36,299 bases of DNA from contig UEGR01000021.1 in the NCBI GenBank assembly GCA_900465685.1, positions 1-36,299 of the forward strand, written 5' to 3'. Positions 1 to 8,766 of this stretch are shown piece after piece; position 1 is the stretch's first letter, and each line of letters starts with the position of its first letter. Source of the DNA: Hyphomicrobiales bacterium. GTDB taxonomy: Bacteria; Pseudomonadota; Alphaproteobacteria; Rhizobiales; Rhizobiaceae. The translations under genes and the position numbers were made by a program. Below the pieces are notes generated by a model. The model ran no database searches, was not told the DNA's origin, and worked only from the letters and a program-made list of their open reading frames with translations.

Positions 1-80
1 CCAGCTCTCAAACTGTCAACGCCTATATCAATAAAAATCCGGTTTTCTTTTCCACAGGGAGTAAGTCAGAAATTTACTCC

Positions 81-899
81 TTATTCATCAATCTGAACAG
101 GTGATTCTGACGCGGAAGCCCAGCCCATTCGCTCGGCGACATCATCTGCAAGCGCCCGCATCCGTCGACCGATCTCCTTAATCACTTCGGGACGAGCCTC
201 TGCCGCCATCATAGAGAGGGCAATACCAGCGCTAGGGCGGTGCGGCTGTTCATAGATTGCAGCGCCGATACAGAACATGCCTTCGCGCAACTGGCCGTCA
301 TCAAGGGAGTACCCCTTCTCTTTTACACCAGCCATCTCGACTTCGAGTGCTTTCAGCGAAGCGACACTCGCCGGTGTGGCGAGATCCGGCCAATGTTCCG
401 GAAGATGGCGCGCCCGCTCCTCATCCGGCATTGCCGCGAGCATCGCCTTGCCTGTCGCCGTAAAGACTGCGGGAACACGCATGCCGATGCGGAACGTAAT
501 CCCGAGCGGCGCTGTCGAATTGCGGCAAGACAGATAGATGACATCCGGACCGTCCAGATGTGAAAGCGTCAGCGTATAGGCGCCAAGCCCCTCTGCCTGC
601 GCGACCGCCTCATGAAACACCTCGACAATATCGCTACCCGCCAGAAAGACATTGGCCCAGCGCACCGACTGCGGCCCCATGGAAAAGCTGCCGTCATTAT
701 TGAACTTGAGAAGCTTCAGATGAACCAGTGTCTGGCAAAGCCCATGCACGCTGCTTTTGGGTAGCCCGGCCTGACGCGCAATATCGGATAGTTTCAGTGC
801 CCCGCCCATGCCGTCACCGGCCTTGGCGATAAGATCCAGTATCTGTGCCGCGCGCATGACGGCGGGAACCAGTTTGAGGGAACCTGCCTCGTCAGTCAT
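81..899 (-). CDS. IclR-family transcriptional regulator
   Basis: This is a 272-residue DNA-binding regulator of the IclR family. The N-terminal winged helix-turn-helix lies around residues 15-75 (LSDIARQAGLPKSSVH), and the effector-binding domain follows to about residue 260. An ATG further out at 926 is possible, but I chose 899 because TAGGAA lies 7 bases upstream of it. The gene diverges from the aldehyde dehydrogenase gene at 1052, and the shared gap holds palindromic sites, so it probably controls that gene and itself. The effector cannot be read from the sequence; a product of the dehydrogenase pathway is a reasonable guess. The family call is secure and the target is inferred. Confidence 0.9.
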   Translation of the reverse strand: MTDEAGSLKLVPAVMRAAQILDLIAKAGDGMGGALKLSDIARQAGLPKSSVHGLCQTLVHLKLLKFNNDGSFSMGPQSVRWANVFLAGSDIVEVFHEAVAQAEGLGAYTLTLSHLDGPDVIYLSCRNSTAPLGITFRIGMRVPAVFTATGKAMLAAMPDEERARHLPEHWPDLATPASVASLKALEVEMAGVKEKGYSLDDGQLREGMFCIGAAIYEQPHRPSAGIALSMMAAEARPEVIKEIGRRMRALADDVAERMGWASASESPVQIDE

Positions 900-981
900 C
901 GTTTCATTCCTATGCTTGCCCGCCATCTGCCCGACAGATCATCGGCTGACCGGTTGACTTTGGTCGGCATGATCTGTTTAA

Positions 982-1015
982 TTCAGTATATCGAAGAGTG
1001 TTCAATATACTGAAC
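982..1015. promoter_or_regulatory. Palindromic operator pair, probable IclR-family binding site
   Basis: TTCAGTATAT at 982-991 is repeated in inverted orientation as ATATACTGAA at 1005-1014, with 13 bases between. The right half is itself a palindrome, GTTCA-N6-TGAAC, at 1000-1015. The site lies between the divergent IclR gene and the dehydrogenase gene, about 40 bases before the latter's start codon. Binding by the adjacent regulator is inferred from position. Confidence 0.6.
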
Positions 1016-1051
1016 AATCAATCAATGCAAGACTGGGACGGAACATCAGAC

Positions 1052-2503
1052 ATGATCACCTTGAAAGACCCTTCGCTGCTTCAATCGAAATGCCTGGTCG
1101 ACGGTCGCTGGATCGACGCGGCTGACGGCAAGACCATCAATGTGACCAACCCGGCTGATGGCTCGGTGGTCGGCACTGTCCCGTCGCTGTCGGTGGACAC
1201 GATCAAGAACGCCATCGACGCTTCCGCCAAGGCGCTTCCCGTCTGGGCCGCGAAGACCGCCAAGGAACGCGCTGGCATTTTGCGCAAATGGTTCGACCTT
1301 ATTGTCGCCAATGCCGATGATATTGCACTGATCATGACGTCGGAACAGGGTAAGCCTCTGGCCGAAGCCCGCGGTGAAGTGCTCTATGCCGCGTCTTTCA
1401 TTGAATGGTTCGCGGAAGAAGCCAAGCGCGTCTATGGCGACACCATCCCTGCCCCGCAGGTTGGTCAGCGTCTGACGGTCATCCGCCAGCCGGTCGGCGT
1501 CACCGCTGCAATCACACCATGGAACTTCCCTGCGGCCATGATCACCCGCAAGGCTGCACCGGCGCTTGCCGCTGGCTGCACGATGATCGTGCGCCCCGCC
1601 GATCTGACCCCGCTGACGGCGCTGGCGCTTGGCGTTCTGGCTGAAAAGGCAGGCATTCCTGCTGGTGTCCTTCAAATCGTGACCGGCAAGGCGCGCGATA
1701 TCGGCGCCGAACTGACCAGCAATGATATTGTGCGTAAGCTCTCCTTCACCGGCTCGACCGAAGTTGGCCGCCTGCTGATGGCGCAGTGCGCACCAACAAT
1801 CAAAAGAGTATCGCTGGAACTCGGCGGCAATGCGCCGTTCATCGTCTTTGACGACGCCGATCTCGACGCCGCTGTGGAAGGCGCGATGATTTCCAAATAT
1901 CGCAATGCCGGTCAGACCTGCGTTTGCGCCAACCGCATTTATGTTCAGCGCGGTGTTTATGACAAGTTCGCCGAAAAGCTCGCTGAAAAGGTCAAGGCGC
2001 TGAAGGTCGGCAACGGCACGGAACCGGGCGTGGCCATCGGCCCGATGATCGAGGAAAAGGCGATCACCAAGGTGAAGGCGCATATTGAAGATGCTGTTTC
2101 GAAGGGCGCAAAGCTCATCACCGGCGGCAAGGAGCTGGGCGGCCTGTTCTTCGAGCCGGGCGTTCTGACCGGCGTCACGTCGGACATGGCCGTCGCGCAG
2201 GAAGAAACATTCGGCCCGCTCGCGCCGCTCTTCGCCTTCGACACGGAAGAAGAAGTGCTGGCCATGGCCAATGATACGATCTTCGGTCTCGCCGCTTACT
2301 TCTATACAGAGAACTTCAGCCGTGCGATCCGTGTCGGCGAAGGCCTCGAATATGGCATGGTCGGCCACAATACCGGCCTGATCTCCAACGAGGTCGCTCC
2401 ATTCGGCGGCGTCAAGCAATCGGGCCTCGGCCGCGAAGGCTCGAAATACGGCATCGAGGAATATCTCGAAACCAAATATATCTGCAGCGCCTACAAGCGC
2501 TGA
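1052..2503 (+). CDS. gabD: NAD(P)-dependent succinate-semialdehyde dehydrogenase (GabD-type aldehyde dehydrogenase)
   Basis: This 484-residue aldehyde dehydrogenase is the usual length for GabD, which oxidises succinate semialdehyde to succinate in GABA breakdown. The catalytic cysteine is residue 290 in NAGQTCVCANR, and the general-base glutamate is in LELGGNAPF. The coenzyme-binding segment reads VRPADLTP, where the common form is KPxxxTP, so an arginine replaces the usual lysine. The frame is open from a GTG at 998, but that codon lies in the operator. ATG 1052, preceded by a weak ACGGAA, gives the family length. Glutarate-semialdehyde or a related substrate is possible, since substrates in this family are hard to tell apart. 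It ends in a strong terminator. Confidence 0.85.
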   Translation: MITLKDPSLLQSKCLVDGRWIDAADGKTINVTNPADGSVVGTVPSLSVDTIKNAIDASAKALPVWAAKTAKERAGILRKWFDLIVANADDIALIMTSEQGKPLAEARGEVLYAASFIEWFAEEAKRVYGDTIPAPQVGQRLTVIRQPVGVTAAITPWNFPAAMITRKAAPALAAGCTMIVRPADLTPLTALALGVLAEKAGIPAGVLQIVTGKARDIGAELTSNDIVRKLSFTGSTEVGRLLMAQCAPTIKRVSLELGGNAPFIVFDDADLDAAVEGAMISKYRNAGQTCVCANRIYVQRGVYDKFAEKLAEKVKALKVGNGTEPGVAIGPMIEEKAITKVKAHIEDAVSKGAKLITGGKELGGLFFEPGVLTGVTSDMAVAQEETFGPLAPLFAFDTEEEVLAMANDTIFGLAAYFYTENFSRAIRVGEGLEYGMVGHNTGLISNEVAPFGGVKQSGLGREGSKYGIEEYLETKYICSAYKR

Positions 2504-2523
2504 TTGTTGCAATGTAATGAATG

Positions 2524-2556
2524 AGACGGCGCGCATTGTTCGCGCCGTCTTTTTTA
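2524..2556 (+). terminator. Intrinsic terminator after gabD
   Basis: A 10-bp perfect stem (AGACGGCGCG with CGCGCCGTCT) with a 7-base loop is followed by a run of seven T. Confidence 0.9.
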
Positions 2557-2613
2557 TTTATAGACGGTGCAATCGCAACGACGGCTATCCGCCGCACATT
2601 ATCCGGACAATCC

Positions 2614-3204
2614 ATGCTGCGCCGCCTTTACGACTGGACGATCTCACTTGCCTCCCGAAAATCAGCCGAATGGTGGCTGGCCATCATCGCTTTCGTGGAA
2701 AGTTCGGTTTTCCTTGTCCCGGCAGATGTTCTGTTTCTGCCAATGGCACTGGCCCGTCCGGAGCGCGCCTGGCGCTATGCCTTTATCGCCACCGTTTCAT
2801 CGGTGCTTGGCGGTATTGCGGGCTGGTATCTCGGCTATCACGCCTATGAACAGATCGCCAAGCCGGTACTCGAAATGTATGGCAAGCTCGACACGTTCGA
2901 GCAGCTGCGCGGCACGACCAGCGCCGACGCCATTTTGCTGATGCTCATCACATCGGGCCTTGCCCATCTGCCGCCGATCAAGGTGGTGACGATCCTGTCC
3001 GGCGCGGCGGGCGTCAATATCTGGCTGTTCATCGCATCGGCAATCGTTGCACGCGGCGCGCGCTTCTTTTTTCTGGCCTGGCTGCTGCGCCACTATGGCG
3101 AGCCGATCCGCCATTTCATCGAAAAGCGCCTTGGCCTGATCGCCAGCGCCGTTGCAGTCCTGCTCATAGCCCTGTTTTTTGCTGTGAAATATCTTCACGC
3201 CTGA
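2614..3204 (+). CDS. YqaA-family inner-membrane protein (SNARE-associated/VTT-like)
   Basis: This 196-residue multi-pass membrane protein resembles the YqaA branch of the DedA/VTT superfamily. Hydrophobic segments lie near residues 17-40, 50-70, 105-145 and 165-195. Visible family features are the early ESSVFLVPADVLFLP segment and a glycine-rich reentrant-like GGIAGWYLGYHAYEQ. The open frame begins at 2521, but that part overlaps the gabD terminator, so ATG 2614 is preferred; its ribosome site is weak (CCGGA). The biochemical role of YqaA proteins is not established, and DedA relatives affect membrane lipid and proton balance. It stands alone between gabD and dsbB. Confidence 0.8.
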   Translation: MLRRLYDWTISLASRKSAEWWLAIIAFVESSVFLVPADVLFLPMALARPERAWRYAFIATVSSVLGGIAGWYLGYHAYEQIAKPVLEMYGKLDTFEQLRGTTSADAILLMLITSGLAHLPPIKVVTILSGAAGVNIWLFIASAIVARGARFFFLAWLLRHYGEPIRHFIEKRLGLIASAVAVLLIALFFAVKYLHA

Positions 3205-3298
3205 TCCGGCTGCCTCACGCCGGTCAAAATAAATTGCTTGGAAACAAGCCTCTATCTTAGTTTAGCTGCATATAAAGAGCTGCGTCAGGAAATTTCAG

Positions 3299-3820
3299 AT
3301 GGCATTTGCACTCAATAATCCGGTTGGCAAGGTTCAGGCCTGGACCGCTGGCATCATGACGGTCGGTCTGGCCGCAACCGTCGGCACCGCCCTTGGCTTC
3401 GAGCACCTAGCGGGCTTCATGCCATGTAAGCTCTGCCTTGAAGAGCGCACACCTTATTATATCGGCGTCCCGGTTCTGGCTGCAGCCTGGCTTTCCTACG
3501 GATTGAAATGGCCGCCGATCCTGACGCGCGGCCTGATCCTGATCGGTGCGCTTTTGATGACCTATGGTCTGGCGCTGGCCGCCTATCACACGGGCGTTGA
3601 GCTGAAATACTGGCCCGGCCCGACCGATTGCAGCGCGGCGACCATGAAGGTCACGCTGGATGCGGGCAATCTCTTGGGTGATCTCAACACACATCCGCCT
3701 GCATGCGACAGCGCACCCGGCTTTTTCCTCGGTCTGTCCTTTGCCGGATGGAATGTTGTCGCAAGCCTGTTCTTTGCAGCCATCGGCTACTACGGCGCTT
3801 TTGCGAAGAGTGGGAAGTAA
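3299..3820 (+). CDS. dsbB: Disulfide bond formation protein B (DsbB-type quinone reductase)
   Basis: This 173-residue protein has four predicted membrane helices. DsbB proteins reoxidise periplasmic DsbA and pass the electrons to quinone. The first redox pair is C43-x-x-C46 (CKLCLEER), directly before a second hydrophobic segment. The second pair is C111 and C136 in the periplasmic loop between helices 3 and 4. This arrangement and the length match the family. The start is supported by AGGAAA 6 bases upstream of the ATG. No DsbA gene is nearby. Confidence is high because all four expected cysteines are present. Confidence 0.93.
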   Translation: MAFALNNPVGKVQAWTAGIMTVGLAATVGTALGFEHLAGFMPCKLCLEERTPYYIGVPVLAAAWLSYGLKWPPILTRGLILIGALLMTYGLALAAYHTGVELKYWPGPTDCSAATMKVTLDAGNLLGDLNTHPPACDSAPGFFLGLSFAGWNVVASLFFAAIGYYGAFAKSGK

Positions 3821-3856
3821 GGGAAGATTCTGAGGGGGCTTAGGTCTTCTTTTTTC

Positions 3857-3905
3857 GCATAATGTTGTCGCAAGATTGCTACGCGGTTTTGCGCAACATG
3901 CGTCA
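3857..3905. repeat. Degenerate interspersed intergenic repeat, copy A
   Basis: The stretch contains an imperfect inverted repeat (ATGTTGTCGCAA with TTGCGCAACAT) around the core GCGGTTTTGCG. The same core, with similar flanks, appears in the opposite orientation at about 14651-14700. It lies between the convergent ends of dsbB and the HNH gene. It resembles the short palindromic intergenic repeats common in Brucellaceae, but I cannot assign it to a named family. Confidence 0.45.
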
Positions 3906-4475
3906 AGGCTCCAGTTCGACATCCCAATATAGAAAATCGAGCCAGCTATCGTGCAGATGGTTGGGCGGGAAAAGACGACCATTATTGTGCAGATCCTGCA
4001 CGGTCGGCATGACCGGCTTCTGGCGCGGCCACATATGCGCAGCGGCAGGCATTAGACCGCCCTTGCGCAAATTGCATGGTGAGCATGCGGCGACCACATT
4101 TTCCCACGTCGTCTCGCCGCCATGGCAACGCGGGGTGACGTGATCGAAGGTCAGGTCATGCGGAGAACCGCAATACTGACACTCAAACCGATCACGCAAA
4201 AAGAGGTTGAAGCGCGTAAACGCCGGATAGCGCGGCGGCTTCACATAATCCTTCAGGCAGATCACACTCGGAACTCGCATGGAGAAAGACGGCGAGGAAA
4301 CGATCTGATCGTATTCCGCGACGATATTCACGCGTTCGAGAAAGACCGCCTTGATCGCATCCTGCCATGACCAGAGCGATAAGGGATAATAACTGAGCGG
4401 ACGATAATCCGCATTGAGGACCAGAGCGGGCAAGCCACTCGTCGAGACGGTCCGGGGTGAGACTGCAATGGTCAA
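3903..4475 (-). CDS. HNH endonuclease domain protein
   Basis: This 190-residue protein has an HNH nuclease domain in its middle third. The zinc-binding pairs are CQYC and CSPCN, and the catalytic core is TFDHVTPRCHGG followed by WENVVAAC. The N-terminal part (LNADYRPLSYYPLSLWSW) is typical of stand-alone HNH proteins found widely in alphaproteobacteria. An upstream ATG at 4529 exists, but I chose a TTG at 4475 because a full GGAGGT site lies 6 bases before it. No intron, phage gene or restriction partner is nearby, so it looks like a resident core gene. Its substrate is unknown; DNA binding or cleavage is implied by the domain only. Confidence 0.85.
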   Translation of the reverse strand: MTIAVSPRTVSTSGLPALVLNADYRPLSYYPLSLWSWQDAIKAVFLERVNIVAEYDQIVSSPSFSMRVPSVICLKDYVKPPRYPAFTRFNLFLRDRFECQYCGSPHDLTFDHVTPRCHGGETTWENVVAACSPCNLRKGGLMPAAAHMWPRQKPVMPTVQDLHNNGRLFPPNHLHDSWLDFLYWDVELEP

Positions 4476-4748
4476 GGACGCACCTCCTTCAGAGCAACTC
4501 CGAGAAAGGGCGAAACGACGACTTTCCAAGCGGAATTGCGCTCTTCATCGGAGCGCCGCGCGTCCATTGTGGGCGCAACAACGACGCTCCAAGACCGCGA
4601 AGGCGGAACTGCAATCAGCAGAAAATCAAGCTTCTGCGAATCGAAATACCGTCATCAGCTGATGCGGATAATGTAAGCCCGACGTGACAGGATTGTGAAG
4701 CGGAAACGCATTTATGCCACCGGAAACACGCAACATTTACAGAAGCAT

Positions 4749-5393
4749 CTACAAAAGTGGGGTCGCCTCGCGCCCCTTGATCGCCGCGTAATAGGCCCAG
4801 AACAATCGCGCCGCCACGCCGCGCCAGGGTGCCCAGTCTTCCGCCAGTAGCCGCAACGCTTTAGCGTCCGGACGCGTTTCATGCGCGAAGGCATGACCAA
4901 CAGCCGCTTGCAGCGCCACATCGCCCGCCGGAAACACGTCGGGATGACCGGCTGCAAACAGCAGATAGACTTCCGCCGTCCACGGCCCGATGCCCTTTAT
5001 CGCGGTTAGCGCGGCAATGGCTTCCTCCGCAGGTAGGTCACAAAGCCCGTGCAAATCAAGCCCGTCATCCGCCAGCGCCTGCGAGACAGCCAGAAGCGTC
5101 CTTTGCTTGGGCCGCGACAGGCCGGCAAACCGCCATGCCTCCTCGCCGCCATCGATATAGGCCTGCGGCGTCAGTGGATCGATCGCCTGTTTCAACCGCG
5201 CCCAGATGGCCGCAGCGCTTGCGGTTGAAACCTGCTGTGCCACGATAATGGAAGCAAGACTTTCAAAGCCGGGCTGTGAGCGGCGCAGCGGCACGGCATG
5301 GGCGCGGCTGCGTATATCGGCCAGCCGCACATCGGCAAGCACCAGCGCTTCGAGGCCGGCCTCTATATCGTCCAATGTATCGATGCGCTGCAT
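4749..5393 (-). CDS. DNA-3-methyladenine glycosylase II family (AlkA-type HhH-GPD)
   Basis: This 214-residue base-excision glycosylase removes alkylated purines from DNA. The helix-hairpin-helix is ALTAIKGIGPWTAEVYLL (about residues 128-145), and the catalytic aspartate is D158 in VFPAGDVALQ. It lacks the extra N-terminal domain of E. coli AlkA, as is usual for the short AlkA2-like branch. Upstream ATGs exist at 5408, 5438 and 5447. I chose 5393 because AAAGG lies 7 bases upstream, but 5408 is nearly as good. It diverges from gluQ, with a very short shared gap. Function by family is strong; the substrate range is not visible. Confidence 0.88.
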   Translation of the reverse strand: MQRIDTLDDIEAGLEALVLADVRLADIRSRAHAVPLRRSQPGFESLASIIVAQQVSTASAAAIWARLKQAIDPLTPQAYIDGGEEAWRFAGLSRPKQRTLLAVSQALADDGLDLHGLCDLPAEEAIAALTAIKGIGPWTAEVYLLFAAGHPDVFPAGDVALQAAVGHAFAHETRPDAKALRLLAEDWAPWRGVAARLFWAYYAAIKGREATPLL

Positions 5394-5475
5394 GCTGTGG
5401 CCTTTCATTTCAATCACCGACAAAGTACCAATGTGCATCAATGACAATCAATAAGAACCGGCAACTGCCACAATC

Positions 5476-6357
5476 ATGACCAGACCCGTCTTTCGCTTCG
5501 CACCAAGCCCCAATGGCCAATTGCACCTCGGCCATGCCTATTCAGCCCTTCTCAATGCACACACGGCGAACGAAAACGACGGTCGCTTTCTGCTGCGCAT
5601 GGAAGATATCGACACCGCGCGCTGCACGCCGGAGCTTGAACAGGGCATTTACGACGATCTGCACTGGCTTGGCCTTTCATGGGAAGAGCCCGTGCGCCGC
5701 CAGTCGGAACATTTTGGTGAATATCGCAATGCGCTGACAAAACTGGCCGACAAGGGCCTCGTTTATCCAGCCTTTCTCAGCCGTGGCGAAGTGCGCGAGC
5801 GGATCGGTGAAGCCCACGCCAAGGGCAAGGACTGGCCGTCCGATCCCGACGGGACGCCGCTTTATCCAAGCGGCGAGCGCAACCTCTCCGAAAAGGAGCG
5901 GCTGGAACGGATCGTCTCGGGCGTTGCCTATGCCTGGCGTCTTGATATGGAAAAAGCTCTGGCCGCTGCGGGCGGGCCACTGTTCTGGGAAGAAAGCGGC
6001 ACCGGGCCGGATGGCGAAACGGGGCGCATTGCCGCCGACCCCGCCAAATGGGGTGACGTGATTATCGCGCGCAAGGACACGCCGACCAGCTACCATCTTT
6101 CCGTGGTGGTGGACGATGCCCTGCAAGGCGTTACCCACGTCGTGCGCGGCAGCGATCTTTTCCATGCGACCGCCGTGCATCGTCTCCTGCAAAAGCTCCT
6201 CGACCTGCCGGAACCGCTTTATCACCACCACCATCTGGTGTTGGGTGATGACGGGCTCAAACTGTCGAAAAGCCGCAAGGATACCGCTCTTGCATCCCTG
6301 CGCGAACAGGGTTCCACCCCGAACGATATTCGCGACATGTTGAAACTGGAGCGGTGA
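5476..6357 (+). CDS. gluQ: Glutamyl-Q tRNA(Asp) synthetase (GluQRS)
   Basis: This 293-residue protein is a shortened glutamyl-tRNA synthetase. GluQRS activates glutamate and attaches it to the queuosine base at position 34 of tRNA-Asp. The class I signatures are both present: HLGH near residue 18 within FAPSPNGQLHLGHAYSA, and KLSKS near residue 266. The C-terminal anticodon-binding domain of a full GltX (about 470 residues) is absent, which separates it from the essential synthetase. It follows the divergent glycosylase gene and precedes glcB in the same direction. The gap of 135 bases and the strong glcB ribosome site suggest separate expression. Confidence 0.92.
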   Translation: MTRPVFRFAPSPNGQLHLGHAYSALLNAHTANENDGRFLLRMEDIDTARCTPELEQGIYDDLHWLGLSWEEPVRRQSEHFGEYRNALTKLADKGLVYPAFLSRGEVRERIGEAHAKGKDWPSDPDGTPLYPSGERNLSEKERLERIVSGVAYAWRLDMEKALAAAGGPLFWEESGTGPDGETGRIAADPAKWGDVIIARKDTPTSYHLSVVVDDALQGVTHVVRGSDLFHATAVHRLLQKLLDLPEPLYHHHHLVLGDDGLKLSKSRKDTALASLREQGSTPNDIRDMLKLER

Positions 6358-6492
6358 TTTTCGCCCCAGCGTCACAAATGATGTGCCCGCGCACCGATTG
6401 ACGAAAGCGCGCCAAAGCGGTTCAAAGGCAACAGGATAGCTGGTGTTAAAAGCGCTGGCGATAGTTGTGTTTATTCTGAAGGAGGCCAAGCC

Positions 6493-8664
6493 ATGAGCAA
6501 TTACGTCGAAATCGAAGGTTTGCGTGTTGCCCCGGAACTCGTGGAGTTTCTGGCCAAAGAGGCCGCTCCCGGCACCGGTGTGGATCCGGACACGTTCTGG
6601 AAAGGCTTTGCCGCCATCGTTCGCGATCTTGCCCCGAAGAACCGGGCGCTTCTGAAAAAGCGCGACGACATGCAGGCGAAGATCGACAGCTGGTACAAGG
6701 AAAACCGCGACAAAGGTTATAGCCAGGCGGATTACCAGCAGTTCCTCAAGGATATCGGTTACCTTCTGCCGGAAGGCGGCGAGTTCACTGTTTCGACCGC
6801 CAATGTCGATCCGGAAATCACCCATATTGCCGGTCCGCAGCTCGTCGTGCCGGTCATGAACGCACGCTATGCGCTTAACGCCGCCAATGCACGTTGGGGT
6901 TCGCTTTATGATGCGCTTTACGGCACCGATGCGATTTCCGATGCCGATGGCGCGGAAAAGGGCAAAGGCTACAATCCGAAGCGCGGCGAGAAGGTTATCG
7001 CTTGGGCGAAGAACTTCCTCGATGAAAGCGCGCCGCTTGCCTCCGGCAAATGGGCGGAAGTCGCTGGTCTTTCCATCAAGGATGGCAAGCTCGACATCAA
7101 GCGCACCGATGGCTCCGTCACAGCTCTCAAAGACCCAAGCCAGTTCAAGGGCTATAATGGCGACGCCGCCAACCCGACCAATGTGCTGCTGGCCAAGAAC
7201 AACATGCATGTCGATATCGTCGTCAATGCCGATCATCCGATCGGCAAGACCGATCCGGCGCATATTGCCGACATGGTTCTGGAATCGGCCATCAGCACGA
7301 TTCAGGATTGCGAAGATTCGATTGCCGCCGTCGATGCCGAAGACAAGGTTGCGGTCTATCGCAACTGGCTCGGCCTGATGAACGGCAAGCTGGAAGACAC
7401 GTTCGAAAAGAACGGCAAGCAGATGACGCGCCGCCTCAATGGCGACCGCAGCTATCACGGGGCTGACGGTTCCGACCTGACGCTCAAGGGCCGCTCGCTG
7501 ATGCTGGTTCGCAATGTCGGCCACCTCATGACCAATCCGGCCATTCTCGACACTGACGGCAATGAAGTGCCGGAAGGCATCATGGATGCGGCCTTTACCA
7601 GCCTGATCGCCCTGCACGATATCGGCCCCAATGGCCGTCACATGAATTCGCGCGAAGGCTCGGTCTATATCGTGAAGCCGAAGATGCACGGCCCGGAAGA
7701 AGTGGCTTTCGCCAATGAAATCTTCACCCGGACCGAAGAACTGCTCAGCATGCAGCCCAACACGCTCAAGATGGGCGTGATGGACGAGGAACGCCGCACG
7801 ACCATCAATCTCAAGGAAGCCATTCGCGCCGCCAAGGATCGCGTTGTGTTCATCAATACCGGCTTCCTCGACCGCACCGGCGACGAGATCCATACCTCCA
7901 TGGAAGCTGGCCCGATGATCCGCAAGGGCGACATGAAGCAGGCCGCGTGGATCGGCGCTTATGAGCAGTGGAATGTCGATATCGGTCTCGAATGCGGCCT
8001 TTCCGGCCACGCGCAGATCGGCAAGGGCATGTGGGCCATGCCTGACCTGATGGCGGCAATGCTGGAGCAGAAGATCGCTCATCCAAAGGCAGGTGCGAAC
8101 ACCGCATGGGTGCCGTCGCCAACCGCCGCAACGCTGCACGCCACCCACTATCATCAGGTGGACGTTGCCGCTGTTCAGGCAAAGCTCAAGAGCCGCCCGC
8201 GCGCCAAGCTCGACGATATTCTGTCGGTGCCGGTCGCCAGCCGTCCGAACTGGACGCCGGAAGATATCCAGAAGGAAATCGACAACAACGCACAGGGCAT
8301 TCTGGGCTATGTCGTGCGCTGGGTTGATCAGGGCGTCGGCTGCTCGAAGGTGCCAGACATCAACAATGTCGGCCTGATGGAAGACCGTGCGACGCTGCGC
8401 ATTTCCGCACAGCACCTCGCCAACTGGCTCTACCATGGCGTTGTCACCGAAGCGCAGGTCATGGAAACCATGAAGCGCATGGCCGCTGTCGTCGACAAGC
8501 AGAATGAAGGCGATGCGCTCTATCGCCCGATGGCTGCCAACTTCGACAAGTCCATTGCCTTCCAGGCTGCCTGCGACCTCGTCTTTAAGGGCCGCGAACA
8601 GCCGAACGGTTATACCGAGCCGGTCCTGCATCGCCGCCGTTTGGAGCTGAAGGCACAGGGCTGA
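6493..8664 (+). CDS. glcB: Malate synthase G
   Basis: This 723-residue enzyme has exactly the length of E. coli malate synthase G. It condenses glyoxylate with acetyl-CoA to give malate, allowing growth on two-carbon compounds, glycolate or fatty acids. Family hallmarks include [17 protein letters not shown] (around residue 270), the [10 protein letters not shown] segment, and [13 protein letters not shown] in the C-terminal half. The start is set by GGAGG 8 bases upstream of the ATG. No isocitrate lyase or glycolate oxidase gene lies in the window. A perfect inverted repeat and then an intrinsic terminator directly follow the stop codon. Confidence 0.97.
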   Translation: MSNYVEIEGLRVAPELVEFLAKEAAPGTGVDPDTFWKGFAAIVRDLAPKNRALLKKRDDMQAKIDSWYKENRDKGYSQADYQQFLKDIGYLLPEGGEFTVSTANVDPEITHIAGPQLVVPVMNARYALNAANARWGSLYDALYGTDAISDADGAEKGKGYNPKRGEKVIAWAKNFLDESAPLASGKWAEVAGLSIKDGKLDIKRTDGSVTALKDPSQFKGYNGDAANPTNVLLAKNNMHVDIVVNADHPIGKTDPAHIADMVLESAISTIQDCEDSIAAVDAEDKVAVYRNWLGLMNGKLEDTFEKNGKQMTRRLNGDRSYHGADGSDLTLKGRSLMLVRNVGHLMTNPAILDTDGNEVPEGIMDAAFTSLIALHDIGPNGRHMNSREGSVYIVKPKMHGPEEVAFANEIFTRTEELLSMQPNTLKMGVMDEERRTTINLKEAIRAAKDRVVFINTGFLDRTGDEIHTSMEAGPMIRKGDMKQAAWIGAYEQWNVDIGLECGLSGHAQIGKGMWAMPDLMAAMLEQKIAHPKAGANTAWVPSPTAATLHATHYHQVDVAAVQAKLKSRPRAKLDDILSVPVASRPNWTPEDIQKEIDNNAQGILGYVVRWVDQGVGCSKVPDINNVGLMEDRATLRISAQHLANWLYHGVVTEAQVMETMKRMAAVVDKQNEGDALYRPMAANFDKSIAFQAACDLVFKGREQPNGYTEPVLHRRRLELKAQG

Positions 8665-8680
8665 TTCCACTATCGTGGAA
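8665..8680. promoter_or_regulatory. Perfect inverted repeat right after glcB
   Basis: TTCCAC-TATC-GTGGAA begins at the base after the glcB stop codon. The half TCCACTAT recurs at 8738-8745, over the promoter of the next gene, which suggests a shared protein-binding word. It may instead only extend the terminator structure that follows. Confidence 0.35.
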
Positions 8681-8691
8681 ATAGAGTGACA

Positions 8692-8716
8692 GCGGCGGGA
8701 GAAATCCCGCCGTTTT
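8692..8716 (+). terminator. Intrinsic terminator after glcB
   Basis: A GC-rich stem (GGCGGGA with TCCCGCC, extended by one C-G pair) around a GAAA loop is followed by TTTT. Confidence 0.8.
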
Positions 8717-8737
8717 CGTATGCGAAATCGCTTGACT

Positions 8738-8751
8738 CCACTATAATAGAC
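8738..8751 (+). promoter_or_regulatory. Consensus -10 box within a small palindrome before the XRE-cupin gene
   Basis: TATAAT at 8742-8747 is a perfect -10 hexamer and forms part of the palindrome CTAT-A-ATAG. No good -35 box stands 16-18 bases before it. The expected transcript start (about 8754) is only about 12 bases from the ATG, and no ribosome-binding sequence is seen. Autoregulation through the palindrome is inferred. Confidence 0.4.
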
Positions 8752-8766
8752 ATTATTTCTAACATA

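Noticed and set aside
57..79. Hairpin GGAGTAA/TTACTCC after the IclR gene
   Set aside because: The stem is short and AT-rich and has no T run on the minus strand, so it is too weak to call a terminator.
1046..2536. Open frame of about 500 codons opposite gabD
   Set aside because: Shadow of the dehydrogenase gene; composition and lack of ribosome site argue against coding.
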